Source: Clostridia bacterium
GTDB lineage: Bacteria; Bacillota; Clostridia; Christensenellales; Borkfalkiaceae
DNA length: 61,056 bases
Reading direction: 5' to 3'
Assembly: GCA_017501885.1 (NCBI GenBank)
Contig: JAFVWA010000119.1
Span: forward strand, 1-61,056
The notes under the pieces are model-generated. The model was given only the letters and a program-made list of their open reading frames with translations, searched no databases and was not told where the DNA came from. This document shows, piece by piece, positions 7,451-16,209 of this stretch. How positions within the stretch are numbered: the first letter of the stretch is position 1; each line of letters starts with the position of its first letter. The translations under genes were made by a program, and so were the position numbers.

Positions 7451-7846
7451 ATGGAATATATTTCTGAAAACAATATTAAAACGCAACAAATTGCCTTTGA
7501 ATATGCCAAAACCCTTAAAAAGGGGGACGTAGTGTTGCTTTCTGGCGACCTTGGTGCGGGTAAAACTGAATTTGTTAAAGGTGTTGCTAAGTATTTTGGG
7601 TTTGACGGGGTAACGAGTCCTACGTATGCCTACCTTAACATTTACGGTGATTTTATATATCATTACGACTGTTACCGTTTAAGTAGTGGAGAGGACGCTG
7701 AACTCTTAGGGCTTACCGACTACTTTAACGGGGATAATATCTGCTTTATAGAGTGGGCGGAAAATATTGAAGACGCCCTTCCAAAAGAAACAAAAAAAGT
7801 AACCATTCAAAAAATAGACGAAAATACGAGAAAAATTATTCTATGA
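7451..7846 (+). CDS. tsaE: tRNA threonylcarbamoyladenosine biosynthesis ATPase TsaE
   Basis: A 131-aa P-loop ATPase needed, with TsaB and TsaD, for t6A37 modification of ANN-decoding tRNAs. The Walker A motif GDLGAGKTEF is at residues 32-41, followed by the family signature VTSPTYAYLNIY (54-65), the YHYDCYRL block and FIEWAEN. It heads the tsaE-tsaB-rimI cluster; the stop overlaps the tsaB start (ATGA). tsaD is not in the window. Confidence 0.96.
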   Translation: MEYISENNIKTQQIAFEYAKTLKKGDVVLLSGDLGAGKTEFVKGVAKYFGFDGVTSPTYAYLNIYGDFIYHYDCYRLSSGEDAELLGLTDYFNGDNICFIEWAENIEDALPKETKKVTIQKIDENTRKIIL

Positions 7847-8451
7847 ATTACCTTGCGATAGACACGAGCGGAAAAAATCTTACCATAGCGCTCAGCGTTA
7901 ACGGAAAACTTTATACCTACGACGACAAGGAATGCGGAGTAAATCATTCGGTAGCCATTATGCAAAAGATAGAAGACCTATCTATAACCGCTCAGTTTGA
8001 TTTAAAAAACGCAGACTTTTTTGCGTGCGTTACGGGTGCAGGTTCTTTCACGGGAATAAGGATAGGCGTTTCTACCGTAAAAGCGCTTTGTTTTGCATAT
8101 AAAAAACCCTGTCTTAATATAACTTCGTTCGATACTCTTGCATATAATAAACAAGGTGGAAAGGTGCTTGCCGTTATAGACGCTAAGCACGACTGTTATT
8201 ACGTTTGTGGATATAACGACCAAAAGGTAGATTATCCACCTGCGTTCGTAACCTTGGAACAGTTAAAGCAACTGACAAGCGAATACTCATTAGTTGCAAG
8301 CGAAGACTTGCAAACGGTTGAGTTTGAAAAGGTAAGCGTTTTGCAAGGTTTAATCAAAGCAGTTGAATTAAAGAAAGGCGAGATAACCCTAGACTTAGAA
8401 AGTTTAGTTCCCCTATACGTTAGAAAGAGCCAAGCGGAGGAAGGCAGATGA
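7843..8451 (+). CDS. tsaB: tRNA threonylcarbamoyladenosine biosynthesis protein TsaB
   Basis: A 202-aa ASKHA-fold protein that partners TsaD in t6A formation. Family blocks: YLAIDTSGKNLTIAL at the N-terminus, NHSVAIMQKIEDL, and FACVTGAGSFTGIRIGVSTVKALCFA. The ATG overlaps the tsaE stop by 4 bp and the gene's own stop overlaps the rimI start by 4 bp, which indicates translational coupling. Confidence 0.95.
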   Translation: MNYLAIDTSGKNLTIALSVNGKLYTYDDKECGVNHSVAIMQKIEDLSITAQFDLKNADFFACVTGAGSFTGIRIGVSTVKALCFAYKKPCLNITSFDTLAYNKQGGKVLAVIDAKHDCYYVCGYNDQKVDYPPAFVTLEQLKQLTSEYSLVASEDLQTVEFEKVSVLQGLIKAVELKKGEITLDLESLVPLYVRKSQAEEGR

Positions 8452-8873
8452 CCTTTACCAGCCTTTCTGTGGAATTAGTTGACTGCATAGTCCAACTTCA
8501 AAACTCATGTTTTCCCGACGGTTGGGATAAAAAAATGCTCTTAGACGGCTTAAATAACGGGCTTTTAGGTATAGTGGCAATCGATAACGATGAGATTTTA
8601 GGGTTTATCACATACTCTAAAAATATTGACTTTGCAGAGATTAACGATATTTTAGTTGCCCCCGCATTTAGAAGACAAGGGCTTGCTAAACAGTTGTTAA
8701 ATAGAATAGAACTTTTACTTAAAGAGAAAACACAAAAAATCTTTTTAGAAGTAAGGGAGAGCAACTTTCCTGCAATAAACCTTTACAAAAGCGCAGGCTT
8801 TAAGCAAATTTCGGTTAGAAAAAAATACTATTCGGATGGCGAAAACGCGTTGGTTATGCAGAAGGAGTTGTAA
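8448..8873 (+). CDS. rimI: Ribosomal-protein-alanine N-acetyltransferase RimI (GNAT)
   Basis: A 141-aa GNAT acetyltransferase. The acetyl-CoA binding motif is VAPAFRRQGLAKQLLNRI, followed by FLEVRESNFPAINLYKSAGF, the RimI signature. The family acetylates the N-terminus of ribosomal protein bS18. It is the third gene of the tsaE-tsaB-rimI cluster and starts inside the tsaB stop codon. Confidence 0.92.
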   Translation: MTFTSLSVELVDCIVQLQNSCFPDGWDKKMLLDGLNNGLLGIVAIDNDEILGFITYSKNIDFAEINDILVAPAFRRQGLAKQLLNRIELLLKEKTQKIFLEVRESNFPAINLYKSAGFKQISVRKKYYSDGENALVMQKEL

Positions 8874-8875
8874 AA

Positions 8876-9580
8876 ACGGAAAACCAAGTTCGTAAAGAAA
8901 AAAAGAAACAACTTTTATTTTTACACGGATATTTATCCACGGGCAAATCGTTTTATTACCAAACGGAATTTTTCAAAAACGATTATGAAGTTTTTGCTCC
9001 CGACCTTAAAGGCTTTGGCGAAAACGCACAAATGGAATATCCTTATTCTTTAACCGATTACGTTAAGAGCGTTAAAGAATATATGCAAAAAAATTGTATA
9101 ATTTATCCACACGTTATAGCGCATTCGTTCGGCGCAAGAATAGTTATAAAAGCCTTGTCCGAAGACAAAGACCTTTTCGATAAGGTGGTAATAACGGGTG
9201 GGGCAGGGTTAAAACCTAAAAACTCATTCAAAAAAACGATTAAAAAAGCGGTGTTTAGAACTCTAAAACCTTTTTTAGGGAAAGAGCGATTAGCAGGGTT
9301 TTATTCTAAGGACTATCTTGCGCTTTCCCCCGTGATGAAAGAGAGTTTTATTAAAATAGTAAACGAGCATCTTGACGATAAACTTGTTTTGTTAAACGGC
9401 AAAAAGATGCTTTTGATATACGGCGAAAAAGACGATCAAACGCCATTATATATGGCAAAGCGAATAAACCATGCGGTAAGGGAAAGTATACTTTCCGTTT
9501 ATAAAAACGCAGGGCATTTTGCGTTTGTTGATTGTCCGCTTAAATTCAATTTGGAGGTAAAGGAGTTTTTACTCTCTTAA
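8876..9580 (+). CDS. Alpha/beta hydrolase, with no canonical start codon (ACG proposed)
   Basis: The conserved alpha/beta-hydrolase N-terminus (QLLFLHGYLSTGKSF, oxyanion-hole HG) is encoded upstream of the first ATG at 9032. The triad is complete: IAHSFGARIV (nucleophile Ser), IYGEKDDQTP (Asp) and AGHFAFVD (His). Between the in-frame stop at 8816-8818 and 9032 there is no ATG, GTG or TTG. A ribosome binding site GAAGGAG (8861-8867) sits 8 nt before ACG at 8876, in frame, which looks like a mutated ATG. Read from ACG the protein has 234 residues. Alternatives are a 182-aa truncated product from 9032, or a base error. It lies between rimI and murF on the same strand; the substrate is unknown. 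Confidence 0.7.
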   Translation, partial: TENQVRKEKKKQLLFLHGYLSTGKSFYYQTEFFKNDYEVFAPDLKGFGENAQMEYPYSLTDYVKSVKEYMQKNCIIYPHVIAHSFGARIVIKALSEDKDLFDKVVITGGAGLKPKNSFKKTIKKAVFRTLKPFLGKERLAGFYSKDYLALSPVMKESFIKIVNEHLDDKLVLLNGKKMLLIYGEKDDQTPLYMAKRINHAVRESILSVYKNAGHFAFVDCPLKFNLEVKEFLLS

Positions 9581-9584
9581 CTGT

Positions 9585-11261
9585 ATGTTTCCAACTGATA
9601 TAAGTGTTTTTTCTGAAATATTCACCACGAAAAACATGATTGCTTATCTTTCCCTTTCGGTAATAAGCAGTATTTTGCTATTTCTTTGTTCGTTAAAATT
9701 CATTCTCGTTTTGCAACAGAGTGGATATAAGAGCAAGAGATATTTTAAGTGGCTTGGCGCAAGGGAAACCCCCTATCTATCAAGGCTTATGCTTTTATGC
9801 CTTTTAGGATTCTTGTTTTTCTGCGTGCTTTCAATGTCGTTTACCCCATTGCTTGGTAAAATTTTTGCTTCCTACGTTGGTTTTATATCTTACTTTTTGT
9901 TTTCTACTCTTTACATTAACACCGAAAAACACGTAAACAAAAAAGTTCCTTTAAGAAAGACGGCAAGAATCGTCAGGTTTTCTATATGCTACTCGATAGT
10001 TCTTTTAGCGGTAAACCTTGGAGTTATGTTGCTACTTGACTTTTTGGCTTTTAAGATAGGAAGCGAAGTAGTTGCTATTTTAAGATATTCAATAATTTGC
10101 GCGTTGCCATTCTTAACCCCATATTTAGTATTTGTAGTTCATATTTTGACTTATCCGTTAGAAAGGGTTATTTCAAGATACTATATAAGAACTTCAACAA
10201 GAAAACTCTATCGTTCCCAAGTGCTAAAAATAGGTATCACGGGAAGTTACGGAAAGACGAGCGTAAAGGAAATTTTAAAGACTATACTTTCTCAAAAATA
10301 TAGAGTTTTAGCGACGCCGTCGTCGTATAACACCCCGCTCGGAATAGCCTTGTCGGTAAAACAACTCGACAGCACGCACGACGTGTTTATTGCGGAAATG
10401 GGTGCGAGAAGCAAAGGCGACATTCGCACGCTTGCCAACATGGTTAAACCTATGTATGGCGTGCTTACGGGCGTAAACAACCAACACTTAGAAACTTTCG
10501 GCAGTTTGGAAAACACAAAAGACACCAAATACGAATTATTTGAAGGGTTAGACGTTGGTGGGGAAGGTTTTTTCTCTGCGGATAACTCTGGCTCGTTAGA
10601 ACTTTGCAATAGATTTGGTGGTGAAAAATACCTTGCAGGTATAAACGGCGAAAACAACTTGGTTACGGCAACTGACGTTATCGTCGATTCAAGGGGAACG
10701 ACTTTTACCCTTAACATAAAGGGCGAACAGCCTGTTTCTTGCACGACCGTTCTTTTGGGGAAACACGCAGTTTCAAACATTTGTCTTGCGGCGGCGGTTG
10801 CGTATAAGATAGGTTTAACCCCACAAGAAATTGCAATGGGTATTAACAGAATACAAACCATAATGCATAGATTAGAACTAATGCCAAACAATCGCGACAT
10901 CGTTATAATAGACGACAGTTATAACTCTAACGAAGACGGCGTTAAGGCGGCAATGGAAGTTCTATCGACGTTTAGCGGAAGAAAGATAGTGTTAACTCCC
11001 GGCTTAGTAGAACTTGGCAAAATGGAAAACGTTATGAACTTAGAGTTTGGCAAAACACTTGCAAAGTATGCCGACTACGTTTTCGTAATAGGCAAGCACA
11101 ATGCCGAAATGCTCGTTAGCGGACTAATTGAAGGCGGTATGCCAAGGGAAAACATCAAGTTTGCAAAAACGCTCAACCGCGCGAACGAAGAACTTAATTC
11201 GTTTATGAAAGAAGGTGACGTCGTTCTGTTTGAAAACGACCTTCCAGACAATTATAGTTAA
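9585..11261 (+). CDS. murF: MurF-type Mur ligase with N-terminal membrane extension
   Basis: A 558-aa protein. Residues 1-200 hold about five hydrophobic segments (first at 15-35), so the enzyme is membrane-anchored; this part is absent from classical MurF of about 450 aa. The Mur ligase core begins near 215: ATP loop GITGSYGKTSVKE, then SYNTPLGIALSV, the AEMGARSKGDI motif, NNQHLETFGS, the MHRLELM block and DDSYNSNEDGVKAAME. This order fits MurF, which adds D-Ala-D-Ala to UDP-MurNAc-tripeptide. The C-terminus ends with FENDLPDNYS rather than the usual MurF tail. ddl, which makes the D-Ala-D-Ala substrate, follows directly. A related ligase with another substrate cannot be excluded. Confidence 0.8.
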   Translation: MFPTDISVFSEIFTTKNMIAYLSLSVISSILLFLCSLKFILVLQQSGYKSKRYFKWLGARETPYLSRLMLLCLLGFLFFCVLSMSFTPLLGKIFASYVGFISYFLFSTLYINTEKHVNKKVPLRKTARIVRFSICYSIVLLAVNLGVMLLLDFLAFKIGSEVVAILRYSIICALPFLTPYLVFVVHILTYPLERVISRYYIRTSTRKLYRSQVLKIGITGSYGKTSVKEILKTILSQKYRVLATPSSYNTPLGIALSVKQLDSTHDVFIAEMGARSKGDIRTLANMVKPMYGVLTGVNNQHLETFGSLENTKDTKYELFEGLDVGGEGFFSADNSGSLELCNRFGGEKYLAGINGENNLVTATDVIVDSRGTTFTLNIKGEQPVSCTTVLLGKHAVSNICLAAAVAYKIGLTPQEIAMGINRIQTIMHRLELMPNNRDIVIIDDSYNSNEDGVKAAMEVLSTFSGRKIVLTPGLVELGKMENVMNLEFGKTLAKYADYVFVIGKHNAEMLVSGLIEGGMPRENIKFAKTLNRANEELNSFMKEGDVVLFENDLPDNYS

Positions 11262-11321
11262 CAAAAGACAAAACTTAAAAACACCAAAGCGAAAAAATAT
11301 TTTGCGGAGGTGTTTTTTATT

Positions 11322-12422
11322 TTGAAAAATATACTTGTGTTTTTTGGTGGAGAAAGCATAGAGCATGAAATTTCTTGTATAACGGGTGTGCTTACGTTAA
11401 ACTCTGTGGATAAATCGACCTATATTCCTATTCCCGTCTACGTAGACGGTAGCGGAGAATGGTGGACGGGGGAAAACTTGTTTGACGTAGAGTTTTATAA
11501 AAAGGTTGATTATAAAAAACTCGATAGGGTAACGCTCTTTTCGGGGGAAAACCTTTTATATAAAGTAAAAGGCAAAAAGGTAAAGCCAATGCTTAGCGTT
11601 TCACTTGCTATAAACTGTTTACACGGCGAACGTGGGGAAGACGGGTGCCTATTTGGAATGCTTAAAATGTGCAAAATTCCCGTTTTAGGTTCTCCGCTAT
11701 TCGCATCGTCGCTTGCCATGAATAAAAGTTATACCAAACTTGCCCTAAAAGGGTTAAGGGTAAAGACCTTGCCTTACCTTTTGGCAACCGATAAAGATTG
11801 CGCTAAAGAAATTCAACGAAAACTAAAATATCCGCTTATTATTAAGCCCGATAGCGGTGGTTCGAGCATAGGGATATCTACCGCAAACAACCTTAATGAC
11901 CTTCAACATGCGCTCGTCGTTGCCCTTCGCTATGGGAAGACGGCTATTATCGAGCCAAAACTCACCGATTTTACCGAAATAAACTGCGCGTGCTTTTTTG
12001 CCGATGGAAAACTCGTTGTTTCCGAGTGCGAACGCCCCGTTTCCCGTGGGGATGTGCTTTCATTTAACGATAAGTATAAAAGTGGGGAAAGGATTTTCCC
12101 TGCCGATATAGACAAAATGCTAAGCGATAAAATAAAGGACATAACCGCTAAGGTGTATCTTAATTTAGGGTTTAGTGGGGTAATTAGAGTTGATTATCTC
12201 GTCAGCAAGGGCGAAGTATACTTAAACGAAATAAACTCAGTTCCAGGCTCGCTTTCCTATTACTTGTTTTGCAAAACGACGAAGGAGTGGGGCGGAGTGT
12301 TGAATAAGCTTATAGCCGTAGCATTAAACGAATACGCAAGAGATTTGACAGTTTCAAGAAAATTTAATTCGGGAATTTTATCGCTTACGGGAAGCAAGGG
12401 TGCAAAACGCTTGAAAAAGTAG
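11322..12422 (+). CDS. ddl: D-alanine--D-alanine ligase
   Basis: A 366-aa ATP-grasp enzyme that joins two D-Ala for peptidoglycan. Motifs: VFFGGESIEHEIS at the N-terminus, NCLHGERGEDG, the ATP-binding LIIKPDSGGSSIGIS and the C-terminal metal and substrate site GVIRVDYLV...LNEINSVPGSLSYY. I place the start at TTG 11322, because GCGGAGG ends at 11310, 11 nt upstream, and the family N-terminus begins here; a GTG at 11310 would overlap the ribosome binding site. It follows murF, giving a cell-wall pair. Confidence 0.93.
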   Translation: MKNILVFFGGESIEHEISCITGVLTLNSVDKSTYIPIPVYVDGSGEWWTGENLFDVEFYKKVDYKKLDRVTLFSGENLLYKVKGKKVKPMLSVSLAINCLHGERGEDGCLFGMLKMCKIPVLGSPLFASSLAMNKSYTKLALKGLRVKTLPYLLATDKDCAKEIQRKLKYPLIIKPDSGGSSIGISTANNLNDLQHALVVALRYGKTAIIEPKLTDFTEINCACFFADGKLVVSECERPVSRGDVLSFNDKYKSGERIFPADIDKMLSDKIKDITAKVYLNLGFSGVIRVDYLVSKGEVYLNEINSVPGSLSYYLFCKTTKEWGGVLNKLIAVALNEYARDLTVSRKFNSGILSLTGSKGAKRLKK

Positions 12423-12465
12423 AAGCATTGTGATAAAATGCAAATGAGAAATTAAGGAGATGCCT

Positions 12466-13677
12466 ATGAGCAAGATTATTATGAAAACCCCCATCGTCGA
12501 AATGGACGGGGATGAAATGACCAGAGTTTTATGGCAATGGATAAAAGATATTTTAATTAACCCATTCGTTGATTTAAAGACAGAATACTATGATTTGGGA
12601 CTTCCTGAAAGAGATAAGACTGACGACCAAGTAACGGTTGACAGCGCAAACGCCACCTTAAAATACGGCGTAGCAGTTAAGTGCGCAACCATTACTCCAA
12701 ACAACCAAAGGGTGGAAGAATACAACCTTAAAAAGATGTATAAACGTCCTAACGGAACGATAAGAGCAATGCTTGACGGAACGGTTTTCCGCGCGCCTAT
12801 TTTGGTTGACGGAATTACACCATACATTCCCACTTGGAAAAAGCCGATAGTAATTGCCCGCCACGCTTACGGCGATATTTATAAAGCGGTAGACGGCAAG
12901 GCAGGTATTGGCAAAGCAGAACTTGTTTTTACCGATAAAGACGGCAATAAGCAAACGCAAGTTATTCACGATTTTAAGGGGGACGGAGTAGTTTGCGCTA
13001 TGCACAACACCGATAAATCAATAGAAAGTTTTGCGCGCGCTTGCTTTAACTATGCACTTGACCAAAAACTTCCATTGTGGTTTTCTACCGAGGACACCAT
13101 AAGCAAAGTTTACGACGGAAACTTTAAGAGAATCTTTGCAGAAGTTTACGAAAAGGACTATAAAAAAGCCTTTGAAGACGCAGGCATAGAATACATGTAT
13201 ACTTTAATAGACGACGTTGTTGCAAGAATAGTTCGTAGTGAAGGCGGAATTGTTTGGGCATGCAAGAACTATGACGGAGACGTTATGAGCGATATGGTTG
13301 CCACCGCTTACGGAAGCCTTGCAATGATGACGAGCGTTTTAGTTTCCCCACAAGGTATATACGAATACGAAGCGGCTCACGGCACGGTTACAAGACATTA
13401 TTATAAATATATAAAGGGCGAACAGACGTCCACCAATCCTGTAGCAACTATATTTGCTTGGTCGGGCGCGCTTAGAAAAAGGGGTGAATTAGACGGATTA
13501 AAAGACCTTGTTGATTTTGCTAACAACCTTGAAAAAGCAACTGTTGAAACCATTGAAAGTGGTTTTATGACGGGAGATTTGGTAAGCATATTCAAAAAGG
13601 AAGGCGTTACACCTGTAAAACTTAACTCTAAGGAATTTTTAAGTAAAATTGCAGAAAACTTGCAAAAAGCAATGTAA
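12466..13677 (+). CDS. icd: NADP-dependent isocitrate dehydrogenase (eukaryotic-type, homodimeric)
   Basis: A 403-aa enzyme that oxidatively decarboxylates isocitrate to 2-oxoglutarate. It belongs to the subfamily shared with eukaryotic IDH1/2: [18 protein letters not shown] near the N-terminus, the [20 protein letters not shown] block, LYDLG-like [15 protein letters not shown] and the C-terminal [15 protein letters not shown] motif. ATG 12466 is preferred to ATG 12460 because AAGGAG (12454-12459) touches the latter. The gene is monocistronic, with a strong terminator behind it. Confidence 0.95.
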   Translation: MSKIIMKTPIVEMDGDEMTRVLWQWIKDILINPFVDLKTEYYDLGLPERDKTDDQVTVDSANATLKYGVAVKCATITPNNQRVEEYNLKKMYKRPNGTIRAMLDGTVFRAPILVDGITPYIPTWKKPIVIARHAYGDIYKAVDGKAGIGKAELVFTDKDGNKQTQVIHDFKGDGVVCAMHNTDKSIESFARACFNYALDQKLPLWFSTEDTISKVYDGNFKRIFAEVYEKDYKKAFEDAGIEYMYTLIDDVVARIVRSEGGIVWACKNYDGDVMSDMVATAYGSLAMMTSVLVSPQGIYEYEAAHGTVTRHYYKYIKGEQTSTNPVATIFAWSGALRKRGELDGLKDLVDFANNLEKATVETIESGFMTGDLVSIFKKEGVTPVKLNSKEFLSKIAENLQKAM

Positions 13678-13691
13678 TTTGTTAAAAAACT

Positions 13692-13727
13692 TAAACCGTC
13701 CGAAAAGTTCGGGCGGTTTTTTTATTT
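13692..13727 (+). terminator. Rho-independent terminator after icd
   Basis: Stem AAACCGTCCG with CGGGCGGTTT around a short A/T-rich loop, then seven T. Confidence 0.9.
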
Positions 13728-13783
13728 TGTATGGATATCGAATTAAAAAATTTGTCAATTTTTTTATATTTTTTGAAAAACTA

Positions 13784-13812
13784 TTGACAAACTCTTCATT
13801 ATATTGTATATT
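13784..13812 (+). promoter_or_regulatory. Sigma-A promoter of mgtC-like gene
   Basis: TTGACA (13784-13789), 17-bp spacer, TATATT (13807-13812). Just downstream an inverted repeat GTTATAT / ATATAAC (about 13815-13836) lies in the 5' leader and could be an operator or an RNA hairpin. Confidence 0.8.
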
Positions 13813-13854
13813 GGGTTATATTTTTTTGATATAACTCATTAAAAGGAGCAAAAA

Positions 13855-14520
13855 ATGGCATTTTATAATTACATTTGGAGAATAGCGCTCGCGCTACTTC
13901 TCGGTTCATTGATAGGTTTAGAAAGAAACAGGAGAGTAAAAGAAGCAGGCATTAGAACGCACGGTTTAGTTTGTGTGGGCGCTTGCGTATTTATGCTTTT
14001 ATCTCAGTTTGCATTTGATAGGTCGTTGACACCACAATACGATGCTGCTCGTATAGCGTCGCAAACGGTTATGGGTGTTGCTTTCCTTGGCGTAGGTATA
14101 ATGTATTCTAAGGGCGGAGCGATGCAAGGTATAACCACCGCCGCAGGTATTTGGACTACTGTTGCAATCGGTATGTGTTGCGGTGCGGGAAATATCAACT
14201 TTGTTTGGGTTGGTGCAATCGTTGCAGGTCTTATCATAGCATTCCAACTTCTTTTCCACCGTCCGTTAAAGTTCCTTGCTCATAAAACTGAAAAGGTAGT
14301 AAGAATAAAATTTTTACAAACCCCCGAACTCACGGTAGAAAATTTTAGAAAATACGGCAAAGTTACAGGATATTCTATAAAGAGAGAGGGCGAATACATA
14401 ATTTGCAACTGCACGGTATCGCTATTTAATCTCGATGCTTCAAGTAAGGAATTAGACGTGATTTTTAACGAATCAGAAAAAATACTTACCGTAGAGTTTG
14501 CAAGATTAACTGAAAAGTAG
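13855..14520 (+). CDS. MgtC/SapB family membrane protein
   Basis: A 221-aa protein with four to five N-terminal hydrophobic segments and a C-terminal cytosolic domain of about 70 residues. The family signature is clear: LLLGSLIGLERNRRVKEAGIRTH, then GVAFLGVGIMYS and ITTAAGIWTTVAIGM. MgtC-type proteins affect Mg2+ and phosphate homeostasis and can inhibit ATP synthase; the role here is not known. It has its own promoter, AAAAGGAG ahead of the ATG and its own terminator, so it is a single-gene unit. Confidence 0.9.
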   Translation: MAFYNYIWRIALALLLGSLIGLERNRRVKEAGIRTHGLVCVGACVFMLLSQFAFDRSLTPQYDAARIASQTVMGVAFLGVGIMYSKGGAMQGITTAAGIWTTVAIGMCCGAGNINFVWVGAIVAGLIIAFQLLFHRPLKFLAHKTEKVVRIKFLQTPELTVENFRKYGKVTGYSIKREGEYIICNCTVSLFNLDASSKELDVIFNESEKILTVEFARLTEK

Positions 14521-14528
14521 AAAAAATA

Positions 14529-14556
14529 AAACCGAGCATTTGACTCGGTTTTTTTG
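14529..14556 (+). terminator. Rho-independent terminator after mgtC-like gene
   Basis: Stem AAACCGAG / CTCGGTTT with a CATTTGA loop and a run of T. Confidence 0.9.
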
Positions 14557-14591
14557 TGGCAAAAATTTACAAAAAAATCATATTATAGCGT

Positions 14592-15602
14592 ATGCTTAAT
14601 ACCGCCATTGTAAATTTATCTCTTTTGCAAAAAAACGCGCTAAACGTTAAGAGCAAGTTAAAAAATTCAAAACTTTGCGCAGTAGTAAAAGCCAACGCAT
14701 ACGGTCACGGTGCAGAAATGGTGGCAAACGCGCTATATGGCATAGCCGACTGCTATGCGGTCGCCCTTCCCGAAGAAGGCATTGCTTTGCGTCTTAGCGG
14801 AATTAAAAAGGATATTTTAGTTCTTATTCCGCCAACGCCTGTCGATATTGCACTTTCCATTGAGTATGACTTAACTCTTTCAGTAGAAAACATCAGGCAA
14901 GTTTCTTATATTTACAACTACTGCAAACAAAGGGGAAAGAAGTGTAAAGTTCACGTAAAAGTCAACACGGGAATGAATAGGCTTGGCGTGGATAATTTAG
15001 CAGACCTTAAAAGGCTTTTGGACTATTGCTGTGGCAAAAAAGAAATAATTATAGACGGAGTTTTTACCCATTACGGTAATCCGCAAGATAAAAAGTGCTT
15101 TGAAAAAGCAACCGAGCAATTTTTACTTGCAAACGCGCTCGTAAAAGGTTATAATAATAAAGTAACGGCGCACGCTTCGGCGAGCGGGGGATTTTTGCAA
15201 GGCGCATATTTTGATATGGTTAGAGTAGGAATACTTCTTTACGGATACTTGCCGTTTGAAAGTTCGTTTTCCGTCTCGCCAATTATGAAAGTTTACGCGC
15301 CTGTCGTTAGAGATAGAGAAGTTTATTCAGGGCAAAACTTTCTATATGGGGACAAAATTGCAAAAGAACCTTTTAGCGCAGGATTAGTGCGGTTTGGATA
15401 TGCCGACGGGTTTTCGAGAGAATCAATCCAAGGTCAGTTTAACACCCGATGTATGGACGTGTGTTTGGAAAAAAATGCTTTTAACAAAAAGTATTTTCCC
15501 GTCATGACTGACGCAGAACTTTTGGCAAAGCGTTACAATACGATAAGTTACGAAATTTTAACTAAGTCGACCATAAGGTCGCAAATCATTTATACCTATT
15601 AA
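14592..15602 (+). CDS. alr: Alanine racemase, shortened C-terminal domain
   Basis: A 336-aa PLP enzyme that makes D-Ala for the cell wall, in agreement with ddl and murF nearby. The PLP-lysine motif AVVKANAYGHGA is near residue 32, KVNTGMNRLGV and the catalytic-Tyr region RFGYADGFSRES follow. After NTRCMDV the C-terminal barrel is about 25-30 residues shorter than in the typical 370-aa enzyme but still ends with the NTISYEIL family block. No Shine-Dalgarno precedes ATG 14592; TATTAT (14581-14586) lies 5 nt before it, so this may be another leaderless start, though no -35 is convincing. Confidence 0.88.
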   Translation: MLNTAIVNLSLLQKNALNVKSKLKNSKLCAVVKANAYGHGAEMVANALYGIADCYAVALPEEGIALRLSGIKKDILVLIPPTPVDIALSIEYDLTLSVENIRQVSYIYNYCKQRGKKCKVHVKVNTGMNRLGVDNLADLKRLLDYCCGKKEIIIDGVFTHYGNPQDKKCFEKATEQFLLANALVKGYNNKVTAHASASGGFLQGAYFDMVRVGILLYGYLPFESSFSVSPIMKVYAPVVRDREVYSGQNFLYGDKIAKEPFSAGLVRFGYADGFSRESIQGQFNTRCMDVCLEKNAFNKKYFPVMTDAELLAKRYNTISYEILTKSTIRSQIIYTY

Positions 15603-15612
15603 AGGAGCAAAA

Positions 15613-16209
15613 ATGAAATATTACTTAAAAATGGCATTCATGCCTTTCGTCTTTTTGCTTTTTACAGCAATGCTCGGACTTGGAATAATCTTGCTTGACG
15701 AAGACATGGCGATTTTGCAATATCTTTTATGTGTAGTTAACACGGCGTTTTATTCCGTGTTAATGTCGGTTGGCGGTTTTAAGGACGGGCAAAACGCTCT
15801 TAAAATCAGAATGCAAAACGACACTTACAGAAGAAGAATTATAGAGACGGGCGAAGATTTACCATTGCAACTTCGCGAAGAATACAAGCCTTGGAAAGGC
15901 TACGTAATAGGTTTAATCGCGGCTATCCCAGCAACCTTTTTGACCTTATTACATTTTGTAATAAACATAGGCGCAACAGTTCCGGACAACTCTATGGGTA
16001 TGATTTCAGGTATTATCAATATGGTTGTGTTTGGCTACTTTATGGTAGACGGAGTAGTTTTGTTCGGCGAATACGCATTTTCACTTTTATACATTCCTTT
16101 CATTTGTTTGGTTTACGGTTTGTTTTATCAACTCGGCGCAAACAAAATGCAAAAACAATACGATAAAATTCACGAAACCCACCGTGCTATTTACGGAGAT
16201 AGAAATTGA
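15613..16209 (+). CDS. Polytopic membrane protein, unknown function
   Basis: A 198-aa product with about five hydrophobic segments (near 5-28, 35-55, 95-118, 128-150, 152-175) and a charged loop between the second and third. I recognise no family. AAAGGAG precedes the ATG. It sits between alr and the rsmD-coaD gene on the same strand and overlaps the latter by 4 bp, so it is probably translated from the same mRNA. Confidence 0.75.
   Translation: MKYYLKMAFMPFVFLLFTAMLGLGIILLDEDMAILQYLLCVVNTAFYSVLMSVGGFKDGQNALKIRMQNDTYRRRIIETGEDLPLQLREEYKPWKGYVIGLIAAIPATFLTLLHFVINIGATVPDNSMGMISGIINMVVFGYFMVDGVVLFGEYAFSLLYIPFICLVYGLFYQLGANKMQKQYDKIHETHRAIYGDRN

Noticed and set aside
10292..10900. 202-codon open frame opposite murF
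   Set aside because: Antisense to conserved Mur ligase motifs; a shadow of the real gene's codon pattern.
13649..13834. 61-codon open frame at the end of icd
   Set aside because: It overlaps the icd end, a terminator and a consensus promoter.
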